NCBI RefSeq assembly: GCF_009867135.1
Contig: NZ_CP047226.1
Coordinates: 124,001 to 188,000 of the forward strand
Direction: 5' to 3'
Origin: Moraxella osloensis
GTDB lineage: Bacteria > Pseudomonadota > Gammaproteobacteria > Pseudomonadales > Moraxellaceae
DNA: 64,000 bases
This document shows, one piece after another, positions 9,646-17,578 of this stretch. The translations under genes and the position numbers were made by a program. The notes under the pieces are model-generated. The model worked only from the letters and a program-made list of their open reading frames with translations, made no database searches and had not been told where the DNA came from. Numbering within the stretch: the first letter of the stretch is position 1; each line of letters starts with the position of its first letter.

Positions 9646-10215
9646 TTATTTTACAAAATTACGTTTATACAGTTGATGATTTACAATATTGGCTTTGGCA
9701 TCGTTTTTATCCCAAATTTGCAGTTCCCACGGATAATGAAAATCGCTCGCATTTTTAAAATACACATGCACACCGATATACCCGTCGATATCACGTAAAT
9801 ACCAATTTTTTAGACTGTAATCTGTTTTCCAATCATCCAATTTTTTCATGATGTCTGTCACATCGGCCGATGGCAAAATTACCCGAGCACCAAAAATATC
9901 ATTTAAAATATTATTGACTGGGTACTGGTTTTGTCGTGCCAAATAGCGATTGACTTTGTCATGGATACTTTCAGCCGTTTTAACACGGTAAAAAAAATCG
10001 ATATTTTGGATATCGGCAAATGCCAAATAATCATTAATCGCTTCATGCAAATTAAGCCGATATGACAAGATAGGCTGAATAGGGACGGTTTTGAGCGTAT
10101 GTGATAGATTGATTTTTTGTACCTTGCCTGTTTCGAAATAATCTTGCGAATACTCACCATGAATCCGATTGATTTCTCGAATCAGGCGTTCGGTCTTGGC
10201 GATATTGGTTTCCAT
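9646..10215 (-). CDS. Small RelA/SpoT-domain protein (putative alarmone synthetase-like)
   Basis: The 189-residue protein resembles the nucleotidyltransferase domain of RelA/SpoT proteins. Visible motifs are FYRVKTAESIHDKV (compare the RxKxxxSxxxK substrate loop), NDIFGARVI (the D-x-x-G-x-R-hydrophobic strand), GYIGVHVYF, and PWELQIW, which keeps the catalytic-type glutamate of the ExQI motif but has Trp where Arg is usual. There is no hydrolase domain, so it would be synthetase-only if active. It sits alone between dat and ddc, with a terminator just upstream and no small antitoxin-like gene beside it. Whether it makes (p)ppGpp or another pyrophosphorylated product, or acts as a toxin, cannot be told. 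The assignment is my motif reading, not a search. Confidence 0.65.
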   Translation of the reverse strand: METNIAKTERLIREINRIHGEYSQDYFETGKVQKINLSHTLKTVPIQPILSYRLNLHEAINDYLAFADIQNIDFFYRVKTAESIHDKVNRYLARQNQYPVNNILNDIFGARVILPSADVTDIMKKLDDWKTDYSLKNWYLRDIDGYIGVHVYFKNASDFHYPWELQIWDKNDAKANIVNHQLYKRNFVK

Positions 10216-10242
10216 ATTTTACTCAAAATAAAATAAACAGAT

Positions 10243-10279
10243 AATAAAAACGGCAAAGCCACGTCAGTAACTTTACCGT
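10243..10279 (-). terminator. Terminator after dat
   Basis: On the minus strand a 9-bp stem (ACGGTAAAG with CTTTGCCGT, one G-T pair) is followed by a T-rich tract. It lies between dat and the RelA/SpoT-domain gene, suggesting the two are separate transcripts. Confidence 0.6.
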
Positions 10280-10298
10280 CTTGATAGGCAATAATCAA

Positions 10299-11678
10299 TT
10301 ACCCACGTACTTTTTGCACGGCTTCTTTGACTGACTTTTTAAAGCGTTCAAGCACCGCATCACATTCTTCTTGAGTGATGTTAATCGGGCAAAGCAAGCG
10401 AATCACTGTACCGCCACGACCGCCTTTTTCCAGCAGTAACTTGTTGTCAAAACACGCTCTTTGAATCGCATTCGCCATCTCAATATCGGCAGGATATGAG
10501 CCGATACGGTCAGCAGGTTTACGCTCATCGACAATCTCAATACCGGTCATCAAGCCGCGACCGCGCACGTTACCGATACAAGGAAATTCTTGGGCAATTT
10601 TTTTGAGTTCATCGCGCAAGAATTCACCACGGATACGCGCATTTTCCGCCAAGTTTTTGCTGCGGATTTCATCCAATACTTGAATCGATGCTGCCATCGC
10701 TAGCTGATTGCCACGGAAAGTACCGGTGTGACCGGCTGGCGCCCATGCGTCGAATTTTTTGTTGATAGCAAGTACGCATAGGGGCAAGCCACCCCCGACC
10801 GCTTTACTCATCACCACCACGTCAGGCACGATGTCGGCATGTTCGAAGGCAAACATTTTGCCTGAGCGCGCAAACCCAGCTTGCACTTCATCCAAAATCA
10901 ATACGATATCATGCTTAGCGGTCACTTCACGGATTTTTTGTAGCCATTTTTTGGGCGCAGGCACGACACCACCTTCCCCTTGAATCGCTTCTAGGATGAC
11001 CGCTGCAGGTTTGACCACGCCGCTTTCAACATCTTCAATAAAGTTTTCAAAATAGTAAGTCAGCGCATCAACACCCGCTTCACCCCCTAGACCAAGTGGG
11101 CAGCGGTATTCATGCGGATAGGGCATAAACTGTACCCCTGGCATCAAATTGCCAACTTTCTCTTTGGCAGACAAATTGCCGGTCATGGCAAGCGCGCCAT
11201 GGGTCATACCGTGATAACCCCCGCTAAATGCGATAACGTTGTCACGCCCTGTATAAGTTTTTGCTAATTTGATTGCCGCTTCTGTACCGTCAGCACCGGT
11301 CGGACCGCAAAATTGCAATACAAAATCTTTTGGAAAAAAAGACAGCAAGGATTCGGTAAATGCATCTTTGACAGGTGTGGTGATATCTAGGGTGTGCAGT
11401 GGCAGGCCACTTTCTAACACATCGTATAAGGCTTGTTTGACGGCTGGGTGATTGTGACCCAAGGCTAATGTACCAGCACCGGCTAGGCAATCAAGGTAAT
11501 CATTGCCTTCAACATCGGTGACCCAAATACCTTGGGCTTTAGCTATAGCTAGCGGTAGTTTGCGGGGATAACTACGAACATTAGACTCCATCGTGCTTTG
11601 ACGAGTTAAGTAATATTCGTTAGTGGCATGAGAAATAGGGTGTACAGGGGTTGCTACGTGTAAATGCGTTTGGCTCAT
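10299..11678 (-). CDS. dat: Diaminobutyrate--2-oxoglutarate aminotransferase
   Basis: Class III PLP aminotransferase, 459 aa. It is expected to interconvert L-aspartate 4-semialdehyde plus glutamate and L-2,4-diaminobutyrate plus 2-oxoglutarate. Evidence is the N-terminal block [18 protein letters not shown], the [17 protein letters not shown] segment, the [13 protein letters not shown] cofactor motif, [13 protein letters not shown], and [11 protein letters not shown] with the PLP lysine. These are characteristic of the Dat/EctB branch. With ddc it gives the 1,3-diaminopropane pathway. The ATG at 11678 gives a full-length N-terminus. EctB is the main alternative, but no ectA or ectC is present. 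Confidence 0.92.
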   Translation of the reverse strand: MSQTHLHVATPVHPISHATNEYYLTRQSTMESNVRSYPRKLPLAIAKAQGIWVTDVEGNDYLDCLAGAGTLALGHNHPAVKQALYDVLESGLPLHTLDITTPVKDAFTESLLSFFPKDFVLQFCGPTGADGTEAAIKLAKTYTGRDNVIAFSGGYHGMTHGALAMTGNLSAKEKVGNLMPGVQFMPYPHEYRCPLGLGGEAGVDALTYYFENFIEDVESGVVKPAAVILEAIQGEGGVVPAPKKWLQKIREVTAKHDIVLILDEVQAGFARSGKMFAFEHADIVPDVVVMSKAVGGGLPLCVLAINKKFDAWAPAGHTGTFRGNQLAMAASIQVLDEIRSKNLAENARIRGEFLRDELKKIAQEFPCIGNVRGRGLMTGIEIVDERKPADRIGSYPADIEMANAIQRACFDNKLLLEKGGRGGTVIRLLCPINITQEECDAVLERFKKSVKEAVQKVRG

Positions 11679-11992
11679 ATCGGATTACCATCTCAGATAA
11701 CGGGCGAAAAGGTTAGTTTTTTGGCTATCTTTCTCGTATTTGTGAATAACATATCAGTCAGGATGACTGACACCAAAACAAAAACGTTATACCGCAAAAC
11801 CCCAAAATGCCATAACACTGCACCTAAGACCTAACAATATAACGTTCAAAATTTATGGGGGCATAATACGCTTTTTTTGTGAAAAATACAGTCTTTTTTG
11901 CAAAAAATCGGATCAATCTTTCAAATTGATAACAATGATGAGTTTTCGGACACGTTAGGCGGGCTTGATGAATGGTAATATTATAACTGAAG
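11679..11992. other. Non-coding region upstream of dat
   Basis: No gene is visible. The stretch contains the dat leader and one copy (11941-11964) of a short motif that recurs in the mobile zone beyond 14.4 kb. It borders a transposase fragment. Confidence 0.5.
11941..11964 (+). repeat. GTTAGGC-core dispersed motif, isolated copy
   Basis: Reads agttttcggacacgttaggc followed by gggc. It closely matches the copies at 14434-15141 but lies on the other side of the IS256 element. It sits just outside the transposase fragment. Confidence 0.6.
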
Positions 11993-12655
11993 TTACGCAC
12001 CGCTAATAGCCTTAAGCTGGGCAAAAGCCGACTGATTAGCAGAAATTAGTAACTTCGTACGCAAAGCGAAATGATTCAACTTGGTTTTGATTTTCAAACA
12101 CTCAAGCTTAAACACCGCATACGTGGCTAAAAACATATGATTAAACCGAGCCCTTTGGCTATGAGCAGGCGACTTACCCAAATTGGCATTTTGCTTTAAC
12201 GACTTATGATACACTTCAACCTGCCATCGTTTTTGATAGCCGTTGATAAATTTATCCTTGTCGCATTGCAAATCTGAGCATACCAGATATAACACCCCTG
12301 TAGAATCGTCCTTGTTTGTAAAGACTCGGCGTAATAACAAGACTTCATCATGATAGTCATTTAAAAAGCCGCGAACAGGGGTATTATCGGGTAGATTAGA
12401 TTCATCAATACGTACAAAGTTACCTTTTTCTCTATCATCAGGGGTTAAAGCCACCAAGCGATTTGACTTTAACGCAAAGATGAAATGCTTGTTAGCTTTA
12501 CGAATATGTTTGAATGTCGCTTTGGCTGAAAACCAAGAATCGGCTAATACATAGTCGAATTTGACTTGGTTTTTGATTGCCCTATCAAACATATCAAGCA
12601 GTCGCTGATTTTTGGTTTTATCGAGATTGCAAATTTTTTTGTGTAAACCTATCAA
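11993..12655 (-). pseudogene. IS4/IS701-like DDE transposase, C-terminal fragment
   Basis: About 210 codons of a DDE transposase C-terminus remain, with FDYVLADSWFS around the second catalytic Asp and YQKRWQVEVYHKSLKQN around the catalytic Glu. The N-terminal half is absent. The first dozen codons of the open frame are actually the terminal repeat of the adjoining IS256 element, so the native gene was cut near DKTKNQ. The missing half is not found on the far side of IS256, implying a deletion as well as an insertion. The exact IS family (IS4 or IS701 group) is uncertain. Confidence 0.75.
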
Positions 12656-12702
12656 GGTAGCCTAAAATAGCAGCGTACTAAATAACAAACAAATATTCTA
12701 TA

Positions 12703-13425
12703 TTAATACCCCTCCACCCGATGACCGTATAACATCACAAACTGTCTCATTGCAGGTTTCCAATCTTTAATCGGCATCGTCCATTTCTGCATCGTATTGA
12801 TAAGCGCCATATAAATCGCCTTAAATACCGCATCATCATTTGGGAAAGTCTTTTTGGTACTCGTCACCTTTCTTAAGCTAGCATTCAATGATTCAATGGT
12901 ATTGGTGGTATAAATCACCCGTCTGATGTCTTTGGGATAATCAAAGAACGTGGTTAATCGCCCCCAGTTTTCTTGCCAGGACTTGGATATCTGTGGATGT
13001 TCGCCGTCCCATTTCTCCGCAAAGGCTAGTAAGTTGTCTTCTGCCTCAGCCAAGGTATCCGCCCCGTAAATGGTTTTTAAATCAGTCGCTATTTCTTTTC
13101 TTTGTTTATAGCTGACATACTTCAATGAGTTTCTAACTTGGTGGACAATACACAGTTGAACCTTGGTTTTAGGAAATACCGTTTCAATTGCTTCAGGAAA
13201 GCCTTTTAGTCCATCACAGCAGGCAATAAAGATATCATTAACCCCACGGTTTTTAAGCTCGTTCATTACTGAAACCCAGAACTTGGCCCCTGAACGAGGA
13301 AATAGCGAAGCATCGCTTCGCCCGAGTGCAAGGCGAGAGCTGTGCTCGAGTGATTCTTGGCAATCCAAAGACCCAGCAATTCTTTTCGACCTTCGGTGTT
13401 GATGCCTAAAGCCAGATAAACACAT
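12703..13425 (-). pseudogene. IS256 transposase, C-terminal part
   Basis: Genuine transposase sequence begins at about 13288 (AKFWVSVMNELKNRG) and continues through the ACCDGLKGFPEAI motif with a catalytic Asp, the CIVHQVRNS segment, and TTNTIESLNAS with the catalytic Glu. The roughly 45 codons before it are out-of-frame or inserted sequence. It would join the N-terminal part at 13266-14126 if the 59-bp insertion were removed. Without that, no complete transposase can be made. Confidence 0.85.
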
Positions 13426-14126
13426 TTATTATGAGCAATGCCTTCTTCTCGGTTTTTGACCACCAACCCGTCAAGATAGACGACAGGGTAAATTGGTTCA
13501 AGTGGGCGCTGTTGCCATTGTTTGATTTCATCCATTACGCTGTCAGTGACTGTGGAGATAAAAGTGGAGGAAACGTCAACGCCATAGATTTCTTTTAAGT
13601 GCGCTTGTATATCACGGGTGCTCATGCCTCGGGAATATAGGGAGATGACCTTATCATCAAAGCCGTTTAGGGTCCGTTCATGTTTTTTAACAAATTGTGG
13701 CTCGAAGCTGCCTGCTCGATCCCTTGGTACGTCAAGTTCTATTTTGCCAAAGTCAGTACGGACGGTTTTTTTAGTGGTGCCGTTACGGGCATTGCTTTTT
13801 TTACGAGCGGGTTTGCCTGCAAGTGATACGGTTTCTTCGCTTATGGTACTAGGCTGGATAGTTTCTTCTTTGGCTGATGGCTGTTCGTCCTCAAGCCAAT
13901 CATTTTTAGGTTCATGATTGATGAAGTCATCAAGCGTTTCTTTATCAGCTTTGCTTTGGTAGTCGTGTTTGGCGTAGCCAAGATGATGGGTCATTTCGGC
14001 TTGTAAGGCTCGTTCGGCAAGTCGTTTAGTGAGTTGTTTTAAGATACCGTTTTCACCCAAGATTTGTTCGGGTGTTTGGTAATCTTTAAGTAATTCGTCA
14101 AGCAAAACTTCTGTTGATTCTTTCAT
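13266..14126 (-). pseudogene. IS256 transposase, N-terminal part
   Basis: About 250 authentic residues start at the ATG at 14126 (MKESTEVLLDELL). They include the helix-turn-helix region, the DVPRDRAGSFEP motif typical of IS256 transposases, and VVYLDGLVVKNRE with the first catalytic Asp. After LLGLWIAKN the frame enters a 59-bp inserted repeat and then runs to a stop. The remainder of the protein continues in a different frame at 12703-13425. Confidence 0.85.
13294..13352 (-). repeat. 59-bp hairpin-bearing insertion in the IS256 transposase
   Basis: On the minus strand the inserted DNA contains two hairpins, GAGC-ACA-GCTC and GCGAAGC-GAT-GCTTCGC. The segment cttgcactcgggcgaagcga resembles cttgcgctcgggcaaagcga of the tRNA-Ile/tRNA-Ala spacer at 56375-56394. 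Both copies run into CAGGGGCCA. The insertion is 59 bp (not a multiple of three) and is bounded by a possible TCA direct repeat. Removing it restores the expected KNSGAKFW reading of an IS256 transposase. Confidence 0.7.
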
Positions 14127-14331
14127 GTAAATATTCCTGTGTAAGTCCTGGTGTTAAAATTGGGTTTACACAAAATATTTTACAGTCTCGCAACAGACAA
14201 AACCGCATTACATAGGGCATTGGTGAGAACTGAACAGCGAACCGAACAGCAAAGCCGAACAACAGGCAGGCATGATTGATTTTATAGATTGTCATTGCTG
14301 GACAGGTTTACACTATAACCCCCATTGGGGA

Positions 14332-14347
14332 ATGTTCATATGAACAT
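14332..14347. promoter_or_regulatory. Perfect 16-bp palindrome
   Basis: ATGTTCATATGAACAT is a perfect inverted repeat with no spacer, the form of an operator for a dimeric regulator. It follows a smaller CCCC-ATT-GGGG palindrome. No regulator or target gene is adjacent, so its role is unknown. Confidence 0.4.
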
Positions 14348-14433
14348 ACTTAAAACGCAACACCCAGCCAAAGATAAAGCCAGTCATATCAAGCCATGAG
14401 CATAGAGCGCAACACTAAACGCAACAGCTAAAA

Positions 14434-15141
14434 GGACTTTTTAGGCACGTTAGGCGGGCAAGATTTTTCGGAAGTCAAAAGCAGGTGAAAACGCTTGTAA
14501 AATAGCCATGCAAGCATAAGACATCACCACAAGCGATTATAGAACCAAGCCCGCCTATATTGAGATGATAACGGCTAGATTACGGCAAGTTTTTCTTGGA
14601 ATCAGTAACGGTAAGATTACGGTAAGGAATTGGACAAGGATAGCTATAGCAATACCATGATTTAACTTTACTTAGCTTTACTGAATACAAAATCTAAAAA
14701 TGCGCCTAACCCTTGCCAGTCATTCAATAAGACCATTTTTGCATTGGTAGGTTGTAAAGAAAAAGAAGTTTTCGGACAACTTAGAAAGTAGTTTTTGAGC
14801 ACGTTAGAAAATGACTTTTGCGATAAGCGAACCCTACTTTTTACACACGTTAGGCGGACATTTAATCCAGTAAGCAAAATTATTGACCACATAAGACAAA
14901 TTAAAAAAGTCAAAACCCATTAAAGCCACACAGGGCAAGGCATAAGGCTAGTTTTGCATTATGGCTTGTCTATATTTTTTCATTGGTAAAGTTAAAGGGA
15001 GGTATGAACCATTTAGTAAAATTTGAGTTTTGCGGACTGCTATAAAAAGATTGTACCAGTAGGAAAAACTTAGTTTTTTGACATTATAAAAAAGAGTTTT
15101 CCGCCCAGTACGAGTAGGAATTTTTGCCTACGTTAGGCGAG
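14434..15141 (+). repeat. Dispersed short repeat with GTTAGGC core
   Basis: Copies lie at 14434-14459, 14767-14788 (degenerate), 14789-14813 (partial), 14834-14859 and 15116-15141. All have the form A/T-rich tract (TTTTT or TTTTC), then a variable tetranucleotide, then CACGTTAGGCGG or a close variant. All are on the same strand, within non-coding DNA, and irregularly spaced. Another copy lies at 11941-11964. Confidence 0.6.
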
Positions 15142-15329
15142 GGAGGATAAAAGCATATTGGCAATGGTTTAACGAGCCAATTTTTCGATTGGTTAGAATA
15201 ACAAGATTGCAACAAGATAAACCCCAAGATTACCCCAAGATTTTTTATCCTTCCTCATTTTGAGCAGGGGCATTTTTTAGCAGTTACAAAAAATATTTTT
15301 GTTGAGAAATAAGGGGATTTTGAATAAAT

Positions 15330-15350
15330 GGCTACCAAAACGGCTACCAA
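15330..15350 (+). repeat. GGCTACCAAA direct repeat
   Basis: Two copies of GGCTACCAA, 12 bp apart (15330 and 15342). Short paired direct repeats of this kind are seen as arm-type sites near phage or island integrase genes, but no integrase is present here. Confidence 0.35.
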
Positions 15351-15400
15351 TTTTATATTAGTAAATATTAACTTTAATAGAATCAATAACTTGAAAGAAT

Positions 15401-15433
15401 AAAAAAAACCCATTGCAGGAGGTGAGCAATGGG
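15401..15433 (-). terminator. Orphan Rho-independent terminator
   Basis: On the minus strand, CCCATTGC and GCAATGGG form an 8-bp stem followed by eight T. No minus-strand gene ends immediately upstream of it, suggesting that its gene was deleted. Confidence 0.6.
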
Positions 15434-15923
15434 CTGAGGAAAAGCACAAGTAAGTGTTAAAAGTCAGAAAATTTTTGACAATAAAAGCGGTTTATCAAAA
15501 TTGTCCAATCACTATATGATAAAAAATTGATAAAAAAATTCATAAGTTGATACGCTATGATTAATGAATTGGGTGGAAAATAATCAACTTTCAATAAACC
15601 TGACAACAGCAAAATTTGTTAATAGCGAAATAAGTCTTATTGTTATTATTATTTCGTTGTCGGACGTTATCATATCAATAAAAGTCTAAATTTTTGACTA
15701 GCCAATTACACCTTGTTACTTTTGAAGTGTTTTTTATACAATGACATATTTAGTAAAAAATACCATAAAATCAATATGGTAAATTGGCTTGATTGTTGAA
15801 AAATATGATAAAAACTAGCATTATGGGCAAAAAATAATGACATTACTTTGAGAAGCGTTATAATTATTTCAACTAAAATTAGCGTTACGCCGCGCCCTAC
15901 AACAATAATGAACGAAAAATCCC

Positions 15924-16598
15924 ATGACCGATAAGCCAGTGATCGACGAGACAGCCCATGCCCCTGTTGCTTCGGGTAGTATTTTTAACTTGCCCAACAA
16001 CTTGACCATTGCGCGCATCATAATGATTCCGCTGTTTGTGGCGATTGCCTATTGGCCGCCTGCGATGGGGATTGGGCAGAGCGCCATTACTGACAATGCA
16101 ATTGCCAATATCGGCATGTATCAGTTTAGCAATAGCCTACTACGCCACTTTTTATTGACCGCTGTATTTATTTTGGCGGCAATTACCGATTGGTTAGATG
16201 GCTACTTTGCCCGCAAGCTCAATATGACATCGGCATTTGGGCGGTTTCTTGACCCTGTGGCGGATAAGTTGATGGTTGCTGCCGCGCTAATTATCTTGGT
16301 ACAGTGGCACCCTGATATTGTCATGGCGATTTCAGCGATTGTTATTATTTCACGGGAGATTGCCGTCTCAGCCTTGCGTGAGTGGATGGCAGAGCTGGGC
16401 AATCGTACCAGCGTTGCTGTGTCATATGTGGGCAAGATGAAAACCACCTTTCAAATGGTGGCAATTACGGTGTTACTACTCAATTGGGAATCGCTTGAGA
16501 TGACGGGGTATTTACTATTGGTCATTTCAGTGGTGTTGACGTTGTGGTCAATGTTTATTTATCTAAAAGCGGCATGGCCCTATTTAAAACAACCCTAA
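15924..16598 (+). CDS. pgsA: CDP-diacylglycerol--glycerol-3-phosphate 3-phosphatidyltransferase
   Basis: Integral membrane enzyme, 224 aa, that makes phosphatidylglycerophosphate, the committed step to phosphatidylglycerol and cardiolipin. The CDP-alcohol phosphotransferase signature is intact at about residues 92-114: DGYFAR, then eight residues, G, three residues, D, three residues, D (FLDPVADK). Several hydrophobic helices follow. The N-terminus has about 20 polar residues before the NLPNNLTIARI start typical of PgsA. It is the first ordinary gene after the mobile zone and stands alone, with a terminator about 80 bp downstream. Confidence 0.93.
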   Translation: MTDKPVIDETAHAPVASGSIFNLPNNLTIARIIMIPLFVAIAYWPPAMGIGQSAITDNAIANIGMYQFSNSLLRHFLLTAVFILAAITDWLDGYFARKLNMTSAFGRFLDPVADKLMVAAALIILVQWHPDIVMAISAIVIISREIAVSALREWMAELGNRTSVAVSYVGKMKTTFQMVAITVLLLNWESLEMTGYLLLVISVVLTLWSMFIYLKAAWPYLKQP

Positions 16599-16673
16599 TT
16601 GATAACTTTAAAAAAAACTGATGACGTTAAAAAAATGGATTATTCAAAAAATTGTTAGTTCAGAATTTACCAT

Positions 16674-16712
16674 AAAAAACCCCAGTTAAAAAACTGGGGT
16701 TGTATTTTTTAA
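16674..16712. terminator. Bidirectional terminator (pgsA / stress protein)
   Basis: Stem AACCCCAGTT with AACTGGGGTT around a short A-rich loop, flanked by A and T runs, between two convergent genes. Confidence 0.85.
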
Positions 16713-16721
16713 CGCAAAGCA

Positions 16722-17228
16722 TTAAAACGTCACGGCATGGTTTTCACCCATGTTTTCTGCCGTTTTACCTTCTTGGACAGCCGCTGATACCATCTTAAAC
16801 ATATCCACCACCGTGTTACCGCTTAACCAATACTGCGCGCCGTTACATTCAATGCAAATCACTTGCACGTTAGGATCTTCTTTACCTTTTTCATAGAACG
16901 CCGCATAAATTGGGCTCCAAAGCTCATCTAGTTTGGCTTTGTCATTAACCAGTTTAGCCGTGCCGTTGATAGACACAAAGTCTTTTTGGTCGCTTGAGGT
17001 ATAAGATAAGTTGACTTGTGGATTTTTTTCAAGGTCTTTGATAGTTTCTGATTTGCGATCGCCGATGAACCAAATTTTGCCATTTTCTAGTTCATTTTTA
17101 TTAGTGGTCATTGGGCACGCATGTAAATGTTTTTCGTCTGCAGTAATGGTGGTCATCATTGCATATTTGACGCCTTTAATTACTTTATTAATATTTTCAA
17201 TATGTTGCTCTTTGGTGAGATCTGCCAT
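16722..17228 (-). CDS. Pyridoxamine 5'-phosphate oxidase-family protein (general stress protein 26-like)
   Basis: A 168-residue cytoplasmic split-barrel protein of the FMN/F420-binding type. The order of motifs (AMMTTITADEKHLHACPMTT, then IWFIGDRKSETIKDL, then VNLSYTSSDQKDFVSINGTAKLV) is that of the general stress protein 26 family. These proteins bind flavin, but substrates are rarely known. The ATG at 17228 has a purine-rich region upstream. It is monocistronic, divergent from purL, and ends at a shared terminator. Confidence 0.8.
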   Translation of the reverse strand: MADLTKEQHIENINKVIKGVKYAMMTTITADEKHLHACPMTTNKNELENGKIWFIGDRKSETIKDLEKNPQVNLSYTSSDQKDFVSINGTAKLVNDKAKLDELWSPIYAAFYEKGKEDPNVQVICIECNGAQYWLSGNTVVDMFKMVSAAVQEGKTAENMGENHAVTF

Positions 17229-17578
17229 GAGAATGTCCTTATTATTATATGGTTATTATACGTCTCGAATTTAATACTAAAAAATTTATTGCTAACTGGT
17301 TAAAAAGTTACGCTAAAACTGGGTTAAAGTCACTAACTTGGACGATAATATCGGCTTTGGTTGTTTAAGTCTGTCGAAAAGCTGCAAATAAATGGTATAA
17401 AACCGTTAACGATGTTATCGCAAGGTAACGCAGTTTACATCCACTTTAGAAAAAACACCGGGTAAAATGACAGTCTATCGTCATCAAGACAAGTGATACG
17501 CCCATGGGTTTAATGCTATAATAGCCGCAAATTTTTCTGTTATTTTCCCAACTTTTCCCGAAGCAAGCGGAACTTTCT
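17229..17578. other. Intergenic region between divergent genes
   Basis: No gene is visible in these 350 bp. It must hold promoters for both neighbours, of which only the purL -10 region is clear. Confidence 0.5.
17514..17522 (+). promoter_or_regulatory. Extended -10 promoter element for purL
   Basis: TGCTATAAT is a consensus extended -10 (TGn followed by TATAAT), about 55 bp before the purL start. No good -35 is obvious, as is common for extended -10 promoters. Confidence 0.5.

Larger units (their letters stand above)
12622..14190 (-). mobile_element. IS256-family element, transposase broken
   Basis: The ends are deduced from imperfect inverted repeats of about 28 bp. The left end at 12622 starts CGAGATTGCAAA; the right end at 14190, read inwards, starts CGAGACTGTAAAAT. 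Both continue to a shared TTTTGTGTAAACC block. The flanking 8-9 bp differ (GGTTTTAT on the left, CAACAGAC on the right), so no target duplication is present. The transposase is split by a 59-bp insertion at 13294-13352. Confidence 0.75.
14191..15923. other. Non-coding remnant of a mobile zone
   Basis: I see no convincing gene in 1.7 kb. The region holds a 16-bp palindrome, several copies of a GTTAGGC-core motif, a GGCTACC direct repeat, and an orphan minus-strand terminator. Short open frames here are AT-rich and show no domain. It looks like debris left after deletion of a larger element. Confidence 0.6.

Noticed and set aside
9646-10215. A toxin-antitoxin pair built around the RelA/SpoT-domain gene
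   Set aside because: No second small gene lies next to it; both neighbours are metabolic enzymes.
14668-14913. 81-codon minus-strand frame in the mobile zone
   Set aside because: Its sequence is made from the recurring GTTAGGC-core motif read on the other strand; no domain or ribosome binding site.
14434-15141. A CRISPR array formed by the recurring motifs
   Set aside because: Spacing is irregular, the repeat is imperfect and short, and no cas gene is present.
14127-15923. A functional integron cassette array
   Set aside because: Only the GTTRRRY-like core is seen. There is no integrase gene, no cassette open frames, and most copies lack a convincing inverse partner.
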